Positions 18,714 through 28,822 of a stretch of 64,000 nt of DNA are shown in pieces. Position 1 is the first letter of the stretch; each line of letters starts with the position of its first letter. The position numbers and the translations under genes are program-made. The DNA is from Streptomyces sp. NBC_00286 (lineage in GTDB: Bacteria > Actinomycetota > Actinomycetes > Streptomycetales > Streptomycetaceae): the NCBI RefSeq assembly GCF_036173125.1, contig NZ_CP108054.1, forward strand, positions 5,795,001-5,859,000, in the 5' to 3' direction. The notes under the pieces were generated by a model that did not search any database, was not told the origin of the DNA, and saw only the letters and a list, made by a program, of their open reading frames with translations.

Positions 18714-20392
18714 GCCCCACCACCCTTCCCGCCGGCCTGGAACACGGCTCCGTCACCTTCCTCGGTGCCGGACCCGGGGATCCGGGACTGCTCACACTGC
18801 GCGCCGTACAGGCGCTGGCGAACGCGGATGTCCTGATCGCCGAGCCCGAAGTGCTCGACGTCGTCCGTACGCACGCCAGACAAGGCGTGACCGTGCTGGA
18901 CACGGAATCGGGCCCGGACACGCCTCAGCTGACGGTAGTTGACGGCGCGTCAACAACCGCTGGTGCCCCCGCGTCGAGGGACGCGGCCCATATTGTCATG
19001 GAGGCCGCACGCAGCGGCAGGCGGGTGGTACGTGCCGTCACCGGTGACCCCGGGCTCGACACCTGTGCCGCCCAGGAGATGCTGGCCTGCGCTGCCGCGG
19101 GCGTGCCCTTCGAGGTCGTCCCCGGTATCGCCGCGGCCGTCGGAGTGCCCGCGTACGCGGGTGTTCCGCTGCGCGACGCGCAGGGCGCGGACGTGCGGTT
19201 CGTGGACGCGGCCACGGCCTCCGAGCGGCTGTGGTCCGAGGTCGGCGCGTCCGACGGGACCGTCGTCGTCTCCTCGACCCTGGACTCCGTCGGCGCCGCC
19301 GCGAGCGAGCTGGTGGCCGCCGGACGCAAGCCCGATACGCCGCTGACCGTCACCATCGCCGGTACGACCACCCGGCAGCGGACCTGGTCCGCGACGCTCG
19401 GCACCATCGCGCAGACGCTGAAGCAGGCCAAGGTGCTGCCCTCGCCTGAAGGCGGGCGGCCGGTGATAGCCGTGGTCGGTGAGCATTCCGCCGCTGCCCA
19501 GCGTGAGCAGTTGTCGTGGTTCGAGTCCAAGCCGCTGTTCGGCTGGAAGGTTCTCGTGCCGCGTACGAAGGAGCAGGCGGCGTCGCTCTCCGACCAGTTG
19601 CGGTCCTACGGAGCCGTACCGCACGAGGTGCCGACGATCGCCGTCGAGCCGCCGCGGACGCCTCAGCAGATGGAGCGGGCGGTCAAGGGGCTCGTGACCG
19701 GGCGGTACGAGTGGATCGCCTTCACCTCGGTGAACGCGGTCAAGGCGGTGCGGGAGAAGTTCGAGGAGTACGGGCTTGATGCGCGCGCCTTCGCGGGCAT
19801 CAAGGTCGCTGCGGTGGGGGAGCAGACGGCGAAGGCGCTCGTTGCCTTTGGTGTGAAGCCGGATCTGGTGCCTTCGGGGGAGCAGTCGGCTGCGGGGCTT
19901 CTTGAGGACTGGCCTCCGTACGACCCCGTCTTCGACCCGATCGACCGGGTGTTTCTGCCTCGGGCCGATATCGCCACGGAGACGTTGGTGGCGGGGCTGA
20001 TTGAGCTGGGCTGGGAGGTTGACGACGTCACGGCGTACCGGACCGTGCGGGCGTCGCCTCCGCCTGCGGAGACTCGGGAGGCGATCAAGGGCGGTGGGTT
20101 CGATGCGGTGCTGTTCACGTCGTCGTCGACCGTGCGGAACCTGGTCGGGATTGCGGGTAAGCCGCATAACGTGACGGTGATCGCCTGTATTGGGCCGGCT
20201 ACGGCGAAGACGGCTGAGGAGCATGGGCTGCGGGTTGACGTGATGGCTCCGGAGCCGTCTGTTCACAAGCTGGCGGAGGCGCTTGCGGAGTTTGGGTCGC
20301 GGCGGCGGGCTGCGGCTGTGGAGGCCGGGGGGCCGGTTACGCGGCCCAGTGAGCGGAGGCCGGGGGCTCGGCGGCGGCGGTCTACTACGTAG
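18710..20392 (+). CDS. hemD: Fused uroporphyrinogen-III C-methyltransferase / uroporphyrinogen-III synthase
   Basis: A 560-residue fusion. Residues 12-250 are a SUMT (CysG-A/CobA) tetrapyrrole methylase: VTFLGAGPGDPGLLTLRAVQ, TGDPGLDTCAAQEML and VVPGIAAAVGVPAYAGVPL. Residues 275-530 are HemD: FGWKVLVPRTKEQAASLSDQ, WIAFTSVNAVKAVRE, and DAVLFTSSSTVRNLVGIAG. It closes uroporphyrinogen III and can methylate it to precorrin-2, linking haem with siroheme and cobalamin. The start is TTG at 18710 overlapping the hemC stop (TTGA). The methylase GDP and P-loop motifs look intact although the first domain carries some unusual substitutions. It ends the rex-hemACD operon. Confidence 0.93.
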   Translation: MSPTTLPAGLEHGSVTFLGAGPGDPGLLTLRAVQALANADVLIAEPEVLDVVRTHARQGVTVLDTESGPDTPQLTVVDGASTTAGAPASRDAAHIVMEAARSGRRVVRAVTGDPGLDTCAAQEMLACAAAGVPFEVVPGIAAAVGVPAYAGVPLRDAQGADVRFVDAATASERLWSEVGASDGTVVVSSTLDSVGAAASELVAAGRKPDTPLTVTIAGTTTRQRTWSATLGTIAQTLKQAKVLPSPEGGRPVIAVVGEHSAAAQREQLSWFESKPLFGWKVLVPRTKEQAASLSDQLRSYGAVPHEVPTIAVEPPRTPQQMERAVKGLVTGRYEWIAFTSVNAVKAVREKFEEYGLDARAFAGIKVAAVGEQTAKALVAFGVKPDLVPSGEQSAAGLLEDWPPYDPVFDPIDRVFLPRADIATETLVAGLIELGWEVDDVTAYRTVRASPPPAETREAIKGGGFDAVLFTSSSTVRNLVGIAGKPHNVTVIACIGPATAKTAEEHGLRVDVMAPEPSVHKLAEALAEFGSRRRAAAVEAGGPVTRPSERRPGARRRRSTT

Positions 20393-20689
20393 CCCCTCCG
20401 GGGGTTGCCGGTTTGACGCGGGGTGCCTCCGGCGGTTGGGCGGGTGCGGGTGCGTTGTGGTTGCTCGCGCAGTTCCCCGCGCCCCTTGGGGTGGCTGGGG
20501 TGCGTTGTGATGCTGCGGGTGCGTCGTGGTTTGTCGCGCAGTTCCCCGCGCCCCTGAGGGGGCTGGTGTGCGGTTTGACGCTGCGGGCCCGTCGTGGCTG
20601 GGCGCGCAGTTCCCCGCGCCCCTAAAGGGGCACTGAGCGCGGCGGAGCCGCAAATTGATACAGGCCCGCGCCCCTGGCGCGGCCCCCTC
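20393..20689. repeat. Cluster of dispersed intergenic repeats after hemD
   Basis: Three tandem variants of a module ending CGCAGTTCCCCGCGCCCCT lie at about 20467-20491, 20538-20556 and 20607-20625. A fourth unit of the other subtype, GCGGAGCCGCAAATTGATAC then GCGCCCCT, runs to about 20675. No gene is visible. The rightmost unit abuts the stop codon of the convergent FAD oxidoreductase gene. GC-rich arms suggest a role in termination of both transcripts. Confidence 0.8.
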
Positions 20690-22084
20690 TTACGCTGCTG
20701 CCGGTGGCACCGTGTGGCCGAAGCGGAGGAGGTTTTCGGGGTCGTAGGTTTGCTTGGTTTGGCGTAGGTGGTCGTAGACCTCGGGGGTCCAGGCTCGGGA
20801 GCGGTCCAGGGTGTCGCCGGGGCGGCCGTGGAGGTTGACCATGGTCAGGCCTGTGCCGTAGGGGTACATCGCTGAGTGCAGGGCGGACGTGGCTGTCTCC
20901 GCTGCGGTGGCTATGCGGGAGTCGGGGATCACGGCTACCGAGGTCAGGACGTACTCGGCGTCTCGGGCGCAGATCGCGTCCTCGATTGCTGTGGGGCGGG
21001 ACAGCTGGCCGCCCATGTGGCGGAGTTCGACCAGGAGGAGCGGGTAGTCGGGGGGCGCCGTCGGCCCTGCGTGGTCCAGGTAGGTGCGGATCGCGTCGGG
21101 GGGCAGGTCGCGTAGCAGGGTGCAGGATTCGCGGGCGGGGAGCGGGTCGTGCGGGTCCGCGTAGATGTCGTCCATGGACGTGTAGTCCATCTCCGCCACG
21201 GTGTCGACCGCCACCGGCGCGGCCTCGCGCATCGGGGCGATGAGGCGTTCGCCCTCGGCCGTGTCGCCGGTCCAGGCGATCGCTACGCGGGCCCAGAAGC
21301 CGCCGCGCAGGGGTTCCGGGATCTCCGGCAGGGGCGGGAGGCGAAGCAGGGTGAACGCCGAGCACATTTCGTTCGGGACTGTGCGGGTCCAGTCAGTCCA
21401 GGCGCGGAGCAGGGGCTCGGCGTGCTCGCCGGGGCAGTAGATTGCGCCGCCGAGGATGCGGGACAGCGGCAGCAGTTCGGTGACCATCGAGGTCACTACG
21501 CCTACGTTGCCCTTGCCGCCGCGCAGCGCCCAGAACAGCTCTGGCTCTTGCTCGGCGTTCGTCTCGCGCGGGGTTCCGTCGGCCGTGACGACCTCGAAGG
21601 AGCGTACGTAGTCGGCGGCGTACCCGTAGGCCCGGCCGAGCACGGGTAGGCCGCCGCCCAGCGTGTAGCCGACGGCGCCCGCGTCCGTGGACGAGCCGCT
21701 GAGCCCGGCGAGGCCGTGTGGCGCGCCCGCCTCCAGGGCGTGCCGCCACTTCGCTCCGGCGGCGATCGTCGCGGTGCGGTCACGGGGATCGATCCGTACG
21801 TCGGTCATGCGGGCGGTGTTGATCAACAGGCCGCTGTCGATGGGGAAGTTCGCGCCGTGCCCGGTGGCCTGGACGGCGACGGGGGTGCCCGTGGCGTGCG
21901 CCCAGCGCATCGCGGTCACCACGTCGTCGGCGCCGGTCGCCCCCACGACCAGGTCGGGGGTGTGCCGCGCGGCCAGGTTGAAGCCGGTGACCTCGTCGGC
22001 GTAGCCGGGGTCGTCGGGCCGTAGCACCGGGCCGTGGATGTCGGAGAGGGCGAAGAGGTCGGGGAGGTGATCGGCGGTGGTCAT
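20690..22084 (-). CDS. FAD-binding oxidoreductase, VAO/BBE family
   Basis: A 464-residue flavoprotein. The PCMH FAD-binding domain covers residues 30-210: LVVGATGADDVVTAMRWAHA, QATGHGANFPID (the His of GHG is the likely covalent FAD site), VGYTLGGGLPVLGRAYG and EVVTADGTPRE. The C-terminal berberine-bridge element reads DHLRQTKQTYDPENLLRFGH. No second, Cys-type FAD attachment is evident. The substrate is unknown; relatives oxidise carbohydrates, alkaloids and antibiotics. It is monocistronic and convergent with hemD, divergent from hemB. Confidence 0.87.
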   Translation of the reverse strand: MTTADHLPDLFALSDIHGPVLRPDDPGYADEVTGFNLAARHTPDLVVGATGADDVVTAMRWAHATGTPVAVQATGHGANFPIDSGLLINTARMTDVRIDPRDRTATIAAGAKWRHALEAGAPHGLAGLSGSSTDAGAVGYTLGGGLPVLGRAYGYAADYVRSFEVVTADGTPRETNAEQEPELFWALRGGKGNVGVVTSMVTELLPLSRILGGAIYCPGEHAEPLLRAWTDWTRTVPNEMCSAFTLLRLPPLPEIPEPLRGGFWARVAIAWTGDTAEGERLIAPMREAAPVAVDTVAEMDYTSMDDIYADPHDPLPARESCTLLRDLPPDAIRTYLDHAGPTAPPDYPLLLVELRHMGGQLSRPTAIEDAICARDAEYVLTSVAVIPDSRIATAAETATSALHSAMYPYGTGLTMVNLHGRPGDTLDRSRAWTPEVYDHLRQTKQTYDPENLLRFGHTVPPAAA

Positions 22085-22280
22085 CGCGTCCTCCGGGGAG
22101 CGCCGGCGTACGGGCTGCGCGGTGAAGAGGCCCTTTCACCAGCTTGGACCCGCTGTATGGGGTTCGCATGCGGAGCTGGATCGCGGGCCGCGAGGAAGGC
22201 AACGGGGCCTGGATGCGGCCCCGTGATCCCCGACTCCGCGTCGGCAAAGGTGGTGCTGGGGCGGGCGTAGCGTAGAGGGC

Positions 22281-23273
22281 ATGACGAAGTACGGATCCTT
22301 CCCCGGTACGCGGCCGCGGCGGCTGCGTACCACTCCCGCCATGCGCCGCATGGTCGCCGAAACCCGGCTGCACCCGGCCGACTTCATCCTCCCCGCGTTC
22401 GTCCGCGAAGGCGTCAGCGAGCCGGTGCCGATCGCCGCGATGCCCGGGGTCGTGCAGCACACGCGGGACAGCCTGAAGAAGGCGGCGTTGGAGGCTGTGG
22501 AGGCGGGGGTCTCCGGGATCATGCTGTTCGGCGTTCCGGAGGAGTCCAAGAAGGACGCCGTCGGGACGCCGGGGACCGACCCGGACGGGATCCTGCAGGT
22601 CGCCCTGCGTGACGTACGGGCCGAGGTCGGCGACGAGCTGCTCGTCATGTCCGACCTCTGCCTCGACGAGACGACGGATCACGGGCACTGCGGTGTCCTC
22701 GACGCACAGGGGCGCGTCGACAACGACGCAACGCTTGAGCGGTACGCGGAGATGGCCCAGGTGCAGGCCGACGCGGGTGCGCATGTGGTGGGGCCGAGCG
22801 GGATGATGGACGGTCAGATCGGTGTCGTCCGGGATGCGTTGGACCAGATCGGGCGGGAGGATGTCGCGATCCTCGCCTATACCGCGAAGTATTCGTCCGC
22901 CTTCTACGGGCCGTTCAGGGAGGCGGTCGCCTCGTCGCTGAAGGGTGACCGCAAGACGTATCAGCAGGATCCGGCCAACGTACGGGAATCCATGCGGGAG
23001 TTGGCGCTCGACCTGGAGGAGGGCGCCGACATGGTGATGGTCAAGCCGGCGGGGCCTTACCTGGACATTCTTGCGCGGGTCGCGGACTCGGTGGATGTGC
23101 CGGTGGCCGCGTACCAGATCTCCGGGGAGTACTCGATGGTCGAGGCTGCGGCGGAGAAGGGGTGGGTTGATCGGGATCGGGCGATTCTGGAGACGCTGAC
23201 GGGGATCAAGCGGGCGGGGGCCCAGAACGTTCTGACGTACTGGGCGACGGAGGTTGCGCAGAAGTTGCGGTAG
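22281..23273 (+). CDS. hemB: Delta-aminolevulinic acid dehydratase (porphobilinogen synthase)
   Basis: A 330-residue enzyme condensing two aminolevulinates to porphobilinogen. [16 protein letters not shown] opens it; [19 protein letters not shown] carries the metal site with a [10 protein letters not shown] pattern (Mg-type rather than Zn Cys triad), [16 protein letters not shown] holds the first Schiff-base Lys region and [13 protein letters not shown] the second catalytic Lys. YQISGEYSM is the conserved C-terminal motif. It supplies the substrate for HemC encoded 4 kb upstream but has its own promoter region, divergent from the FAD oxidoreductase. A dispersed repeat follows its stop codon. 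Confidence 0.97.
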   Translation: MTKYGSFPGTRPRRLRTTPAMRRMVAETRLHPADFILPAFVREGVSEPVPIAAMPGVVQHTRDSLKKAALEAVEAGVSGIMLFGVPEESKKDAVGTPGTDPDGILQVALRDVRAEVGDELLVMSDLCLDETTDHGHCGVLDAQGRVDNDATLERYAEMAQVQADAGAHVVGPSGMMDGQIGVVRDALDQIGREDVAILAYTAKYSSAFYGPFREAVASSLKGDRKTYQQDPANVRESMRELALDLEEGADMVMVKPAGPYLDILARVADSVDVPVAAYQISGEYSMVEAAAEKGWVDRDRAILETLTGIKRAGAQNVLTYWATEVAQKLR

Positions 23274-23450
23274 CGCGGTGGCGCTCCGCTGGGTGTGCGG
23301 TTCGGAGAGCTCGGTTGGTTCTGTGGGTTGACGGCTGCGAGTGCGTGGCTGGTCGCGCCCACGCGGCGGAGCCGCAAATCAATACAGCCCGGCGCCCCTT
23401 GAAGCAAAGCCTGCGGCCTCCTTCAGGGGCGCGGTAGCGTGCCGGCCCCG
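23274..23450 (+). repeat. Dispersed intergenic element following hemB
   Basis: GCGCTCCGCTGGGTG at 23281 starts eight bases after the hemB stop, and GGCGGAGCCGCAAATCAATA then CAGCCCGGCGCCCC follows to about 23400. A further arm, CTTCAGGGGCGCGG, lies at 23422. It is the same architecture as after lysS and the sugar-binding protein gene. Confidence 0.8.
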
Positions 23451-23457
23451 CCCGCCG

Positions 23458-23640
23458 CTACAGCCAGTCGTGTTCGCGTGCGTAGCGTGCTGCTTCGTGG
23501 CGGGTTCGGGTCTGGGTTTTCTGCATGGCGTTCGAGAGGTAGTTGCGTACGGTGCCTTCCGCCAGGTGGAGGCGGGTGGCGATGTCGGCGACGGAGTACC
23601 CGCTGTCGCCGCGCCGCGCCGCGTCGGCGTGCGTGAGCCG
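23458..23640 (-). pseudogene. Remnant of a NarL/LuxR-type response regulator (HTH end only)
   Basis: On the minus strand the last ~50 codons read YSVADIATRLHLAEGTVRNY followed by LSNAMQKTQTRTRHEA and end AREHDWL-stop. This is the typical C-terminal HTH of DesR-like response regulators. Upstream in the same frame the sequence (LTHADAARRGDSG) no longer resembles the LTPREREVL entry to the domain, and no receiver domain is present. I read it as a truncated gene whose 5' part has been lost. The rest of the 640-base gap to the next gene shows no other gene. Confidence 0.75.
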
Positions 23641-23913
23641 TCCCGGTCGCCCCTGCCAGGCGCGACCGGGACGGCCGTGCGCCGCGTTGAAGGGCTGTCC
23701 GCCGCAGCCCGCCGAGCAGCAGGCCGCGCCAGAAGCAGTCGTACTCGCGAAACCCGTGACCCTACGCGACATTCACGGCTCGAGCGCGGGTCCACCGGAA
23801 CCCCGCCCAAGCCGAGCGCAGCGGTCGGGCACCATCAAGTCCCCCCAGGAGTTAGCTTGTTGCTGATTTGGTGAGTGAGCTGATGGTTGATGACGTGAAG
23901 AGGGAAGGTCTCC

Positions 23914-24816
23914 ATGAGTGGTGATGCTCTCAGCCAGGATCCTGCCGAGCTGAGGAAGAGGATCGACACGACCAAGGCGCATCCGGCGCGCGTCTATGAC
24001 GTCTTCCTCGGGGGCAAGGACAACTACCCGACCGACCGCGCCGCGGCGGCTGCGGCACTCGCGGCCAATCCGCGTGGGTACCTCGATGTGCGGCACAACC
24101 GGGACTTCATGCGGCGGGCCGTGACCCGGCTGGCCCGGGAGGAGGGGATCCGGCAGTTCCTCGACATCGGTACGGGGCTGCCGACCGGCGAGAACGTCCA
24201 TCAGATCGCCCAGCGGATCATCCCCGAGTCGCGGATCGTGTACGTCGACAACGACCCGGTGGTACTCGCCCACGCGCGCGCCCTGCTCACCAGCGGCCCC
24301 GAGGGCAGGACCGACTACATCGACGCGGACTTCAGGAACCCCGCGCAGATCCTCGAACTGGCCGCGAAAACCCTGGACTTCGACGAGCCGGTCGCGCTCG
24401 CGCTGGTCGCGATTCTGCACTTTGTCGAGGACGAGGACGCGTACCCCGTTGTACGAGGGCTGATGGACGCGCTGCCCTCCGGAAGCCGTCTCGTGCTCAG
24501 CCATATCACCGAGGACCTCAACGCGGAGAGCATCCGCGCGGTGCAACGGACGTACACGGAGCGCGGGTTCACGTTCGTGCTCCGCGCCAAGGACGAGGTC
24601 GAGCGCTTCTTCACCGAGACGCCGGGCGTCCAGCTCGACGAGCCCGGTGTCGTCCCCGTCCACCACTGGCACCCGAGCCCGGCACCCGCCCCCGAAACCA
24701 TCGACCCGGCCGACTTCGAGAACCTCGACGACATCGAGAAGATCCGTTATCGGGACATCAACGACGTCACCGATGCCGACATCAATGTCTACGGGGCGGC
24801 CGGCCGCAAGGCATAA
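23914..24816 (+). CDS. SAM-dependent methyltransferase, DUF574 (Methyltransf_19) family
   Basis: A 300-residue protein of a family greatly expanded in Streptomyces. The family signature THPARVYDxxLGGKDN appears as KAHPARVYDVFLGGKDNYPT near residue 20. The SAM site is FLDIGTGLPTGENVHQ near 87 and IVYVDNDPVVLAHAR near 112. The C-terminal part contains VARFHxxD-like PVALALVAILHFVEDED. ATG 23914 has GAAGGGAAGG upstream. The methyl acceptor is unknown. It is likely monocistronic. Confidence 0.92.
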   Translation: MSGDALSQDPAELRKRIDTTKAHPARVYDVFLGGKDNYPTDRAAAAAALAANPRGYLDVRHNRDFMRRAVTRLAREEGIRQFLDIGTGLPTGENVHQIAQRIIPESRIVYVDNDPVVLAHARALLTSGPEGRTDYIDADFRNPAQILELAAKTLDFDEPVALALVAILHFVEDEDAYPVVRGLMDALPSGSRLVLSHITEDLNAESIRAVQRTYTERGFTFVLRAKDEVERFFTETPGVQLDEPGVVPVHHWHPSPAPAPETIDPADFENLDDIEKIRYRDINDVTDADINVYGAAGRKA

Positions 24817-24835
24817 CCACAGGTGAGCCCGGCCA

Positions 24836-25762
24836 TCAGACCGTGCCGAACCATGTCTCCGCGAGCGCGTCCAGCGTCGGCTTGGGCGGGGCGGGGAGTT
24901 CGCGGAGGCAATAGGGCAGATTGCTGTAGAGGTGCAGGAGGCCGTACGCCATGAGGACGCGGGGGTTGATCGGGGGGCGGCCGTACGCGTCGTAGAACCG
25001 CTTGAACAGGCGTGGGTCGCAGCTCGTCATGAACATGCCCACGGCCGCGAAGTCGTACGCCGGGTCGCCGATCATGGCCGGTTCGAAGTCGAACAGGCCG
25101 GTCAGGCGCCAGCCTTGGGGGTCCACCGTCAGGTGCTGGCGCATGAACTCGGTGTGCAGGAGCACGCGTCGAGGCGGAGGCGGCAGCGGGACCGTGTCCA
25201 GGAACCAGGGGATCTGTTCCAGCCACCCCTGCGAGAGGCCGAAGGCCCGCTGCTGCTCGACCGCCTGCGCCCGCTGTCCGGCGATCAGCGTGCGCCAGTC
25301 CGCCGGGCCCACGGCGGTCGCGATCGGTGCCGGGTCCACGGAGTGCAGCGCGGCGAGGGCCTCGGCGGCCTCCGTGACGATCCGGTCCCGCTCCGCGGAA
25401 GGGATTCGCGGCCACTCCTGGTCGAGGCCCACGCCGGGCAGGCGGGACATCAGGACGTAGTGCCAGCCGTTCTTGTACGCGCCCGCCGAGTGCAACTGCG
25501 GTGTGGGAATAGGGAGTCGGCCGTACAGATGGCTCAGCACCTTCTCCTCGCGTACGCAGTCGTCCTGCTCGAAGGCGGGATACAGCTTGACCACGTGCGC
25601 CCCGCCGATGGCGTACACCGGCAGCGAACCCTCCTCGAAGCGGACGATCCGTTGCCCGGCAAGGCCGAGCCGTTCACACAGGTCAGCGACGGCGGGGCGC
25701 AACAGCGCCTCGTCGCCGACGACCTCGTCCAGTTCCTCGCCGGTCTCCACGAGTGGCAGCAT
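24836..25762 (-). CDS. Aminoglycoside phosphotransferase-family protein
   Basis: A 308-residue kinase-fold protein. The N-lobe includes GGAHVVKLYPAFEQDDC (the VKL lysine) and REEKVLSHLYG. The catalytic loop reads VLLHTEFMRQHLTV where APH enzymes normally have HGDxxxxN: Asp is replaced by Glu and Asn by His. The metal motif is LFDFEPAMIGDPAYDFA. The changed loop leaves activity in doubt, though the fold is clear. The ATG at 25762 has GGGAG upstream. It lies 77 bases downstream of the XRE regulator on the same strand and may share its transcript. The substrate is unknown; resistance should not be assumed. Confidence 0.82.
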   Translation of the reverse strand: MLPLVETGEELDEVVGDEALLRPAVADLCERLGLAGQRIVRFEEGSLPVYAIGGAHVVKLYPAFEQDDCVREEKVLSHLYGRLPIPTPQLHSAGAYKNGWHYVLMSRLPGVGLDQEWPRIPSAERDRIVTEAAEALAALHSVDPAPIATAVGPADWRTLIAGQRAQAVEQQRAFGLSQGWLEQIPWFLDTVPLPPPPRRVLLHTEFMRQHLTVDPQGWRLTGLFDFEPAMIGDPAYDFAAVGMFMTSCDPRLFKRFYDAYGRPPINPRVLMAYGLLHLYSNLPYCLRELPAPPKPTLDALAETWFGTV

Positions 25763-25839
25763 GGGTGCTCTCCCTGCTCTCCCAGCTAGCGATCCAAAGC
25801 GATGCAGCATCGAATACTTTCGGGACAAGATCAGACACT

Positions 25840-26664
25840 TCAACCTTTGGCCATGGCTTGCAGTGCCTTCTCCTCCGGGGAACCGGGAGCGGCGGTGTAG
25901 ACGAGCAGGGTCTGGTCCGGGTCCTGGGGGAAGTGCGTGATCTCGTACGAGAGGGTGAGCGGGCCCGCCTCGGGATGGTCGACGCGCTTCACTCCGTACG
26001 ACTTCGTACGGACCGTGTGGCGCTCCCAGTGCCCCTTGAACTCCTCGCTGTGCTTGGTGAGTTGGTCGACGAGTCGGCACAGCTCGGGGTCCTCGGGGAA
26101 GCGGCCGGACGCGATACGGAGATGGCCCACGACCTCTCGGGCGATGAAGTCCCTGTCCGGGTAGCGGGGGCCGATGTCCGGGTGCAGGAGGTGGAGGTAC
26201 GCCAAGTTGCGCTCATCGCGGGGGAGTTCGGCGAAATCGGTGATGAGGACGGAGGCCGCGCGGTTCCAGGCGAGTACGTCCATACGCCGGCCGAGGACGA
26301 GCGCCGGAGCCGTGATCCAGTCCAGGAGCTGCCGCACTTCGGGCCGCGGGGCGTCGAAGCTGCCGCCGGGGTCGTCCTGCGGTTTCTGCGGGCGGGCCAG
26401 ACGGAAGAGGTGCTCCCGCTCGTCCGCGTCCAGGCGCAACGCCTCCGCCACCGCGTCCAGGACCGCGTCGGACACGCTGTGATTGCGTCCCTGCTCCAGG
26501 CGTACGTAGTAGTCGACGCTCACCCCCGCCAGATGCGCCAACTCCTCGCGCCTGAGCCCCGGTACGCGCCGCAGCCCGGCACCGGAGGCGTAACCGACGT
26601 CCTCCGGGCGGATCCTGGCCCGCCGCGAGCGCAGGAACTCGCCCAACTCCCTGTGTGCAGCCAT
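25840..26664 (-). CDS. XRE-family regulator with MmyB-like ligand-binding domain
   Basis: A 274-residue regulator. The HTH spans about residues 36-75: VPGLRREELAHLAGVSVDYY then VRLEQGRNHSVSDAVLDAVA. The C-terminal domain (about 110-260) matches the MmyB-like type, with ITAPALVLGRRMDVLAWNRA and REVVGHLRIASGRFPEDPEL and LTLSYEITHFPQDPDQTLLVY. These regulators are common in Streptomyces, often bind small hydrophobic ligands and control a neighbouring gene, here perhaps the phosphotransferase-like gene downstream or the divergent secreted protein gene. Confidence 0.9.
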   Translation of the reverse strand: MAAHRELGEFLRSRRARIRPEDVGYASGAGLRRVPGLRREELAHLAGVSVDYYVRLEQGRNHSVSDAVLDAVAEALRLDADEREHLFRLARPQKPQDDPGGSFDAPRPEVRQLLDWITAPALVLGRRMDVLAWNRAASVLITDFAELPRDERNLAYLHLLHPDIGPRYPDRDFIAREVVGHLRIASGRFPEDPELCRLVDQLTKHSEEFKGHWERHTVRTKSYGVKRVDHPEAGPLTLSYEITHFPQDPDQTLLVYTAAPGSPEEKALQAMAKG

Positions 26665-26825
26665 GGGTTCATTGTGGGTTCGTTGCCGCCGTTGGTGGGG
26701 GTGTGGGTGGGTGCGGCGGTCCCTGGGTTTGGTGGACCCCTGGCACGGTGGGGTGGCGGGAGAACGGGGGTGGGGTGGTGAGTATGGGAGGGCGGTTGAC
26801 GAGTTGGAGGGGAGAGGTGGGGGCC

Positions 26826-27821
26826 ATGCGGTACGGGATACGGGGACGGCGGCGGCGTGGGGTTGCCGCGGTTACGGCGGCTGTGGCGGGGGTGGTGTTG
26901 GTCGCGGTGCCTGCGGAGGGGGCGGAGGGAGCGGGCGGTTCGCGAGGCGGCGTGGTCGGGGACGGAGTTGGTGGGGCTGGTGCGGGAGCAGGCGGGGCCG
27001 GGGCGGAGGGGAGCTCGGCGCTGTCTGGTCCCGCATCGGAGGGGAGCCCGGTGCGGCCTGTTCCGGCATCGGAGGGGAGCCCGGTGCTGGCCGATCCTGC
27101 GCCGGAGGGGAGCCCTGTGCCGCCCGATCCCGCGCCGGGTGGGCCGCAGCGGCCGTACGAACCTGATGTTCCGGGGCCGCGGAACATCGACGGCCTGGCC
27201 GGTGAGGTCACCTCGGACGGCGGTACGTCCGGCAAGGGCGTCCTCGTCGGGTTCGACCGGACCAGCCGGGCCGAACCGGAGGGACCTCCGGCCGCCGCCC
27301 GCCGCTTCGTGTTCCTCTTCGACGAGGCGCTCGGCTTCCGCCCGGACGCCTTCCCGACCTGCGCCCGTGCGACGGTCGAGTCGGGCGGTGTCGACGCCTG
27401 CCCCGCGGATTCGCTGGTCGGACGCGGGACCAGCCACCTCTACCCCGAGGGCACCGCGGAGGTGTACGCCGTCAACACCCGCCACCCGAACGGGATGCGC
27501 GGCGCCCTCGTAGTGATCCCGGCGAACAACACGATCCTCGAACTGACCTGGGAGCCGGTAACCGCCCCCTACCGCCACCTCGGCTACCGCTGGGCCCTGG
27601 ACGAGATCATCCCGCCCAGCCCGACCCCGCCCGAACAGCGCGTAGGCACCCGCCGCTTCGAACTGACCTGGGGCGCCACACGCCGAGTCGGCGACCGAAC
27701 GGTCAGCTTCGCCGAGACGAAGGCGAAGCAGGGGGATGAGCTACGGTTCGGCTTGTGGAGCGAGTTCGTCACGGGGCAGGTGGCGCTTCCACAAGCAACG
27801 GCGACGACAGCGCCCTATTAG
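26826..27821 (+). CDS. Secreted hypothetical protein with ASEGSP repeats
   Basis: A 331-residue protein that I cannot assign to a named family. The N-terminus MRYGIRGRRRRGVAAVTAAV then AGVVLVAVPAEGAEG is a signal peptide with Arg-rich n-region. Residues 60-105 are low complexity with about four decapeptide-like repeats (PASEGSPV, PAPEGSPV). The rest is a compact domain with two Cys (FPTCARATVESGG, VDACPADSLVG) likely to form a disulphide. The ATG at 26826 has GGAGAGGTGGGG upstream; the long frame upstream to 26655 is discarded. It is expected to be extracellular. Its TAG stop is the edge of a dispersed repeat. Confidence 0.75.
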   Translation: MRYGIRGRRRRGVAAVTAAVAGVVLVAVPAEGAEGAGGSRGGVVGDGVGGAGAGAGGAGAEGSSALSGPASEGSPVRPVPASEGSPVLADPAPEGSPVPPDPAPGGPQRPYEPDVPGPRNIDGLAGEVTSDGGTSGKGVLVGFDRTSRAEPEGPPAAARRFVFLFDEALGFRPDAFPTCARATVESGGVDACPADSLVGRGTSHLYPEGTAEVYAVNTRHPNGMRGALVVIPANNTILELTWEPVTAPYRHLGYRWALDEIIPPSPTPPEQRVGTRRFELTWGATRRVGDRTVSFAETKAKQGDELRFGLWSEFVTGQVALPQATATTAPY

Positions 27822-27850
27822 GGGCGCGGGGAACTGCGCGACCAGCCCCC
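27818..27850 (-). repeat. Dispersed repeat at the 3' end of the secreted-protein gene
   Basis: TAGGGGCGCGGGGAACTGCG then CGACCAG is the reverse complement of the unit present three times after hemD. The TAG of the repeat serves as the stop codon of the preceding gene. Confidence 0.8.
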
Positions 27851-27868
27851 ACCGGACCCGCAGGTGAT

Positions 27869-28818
<950 letters not shown>

Positions 28819-28822
<4 letters not shown>

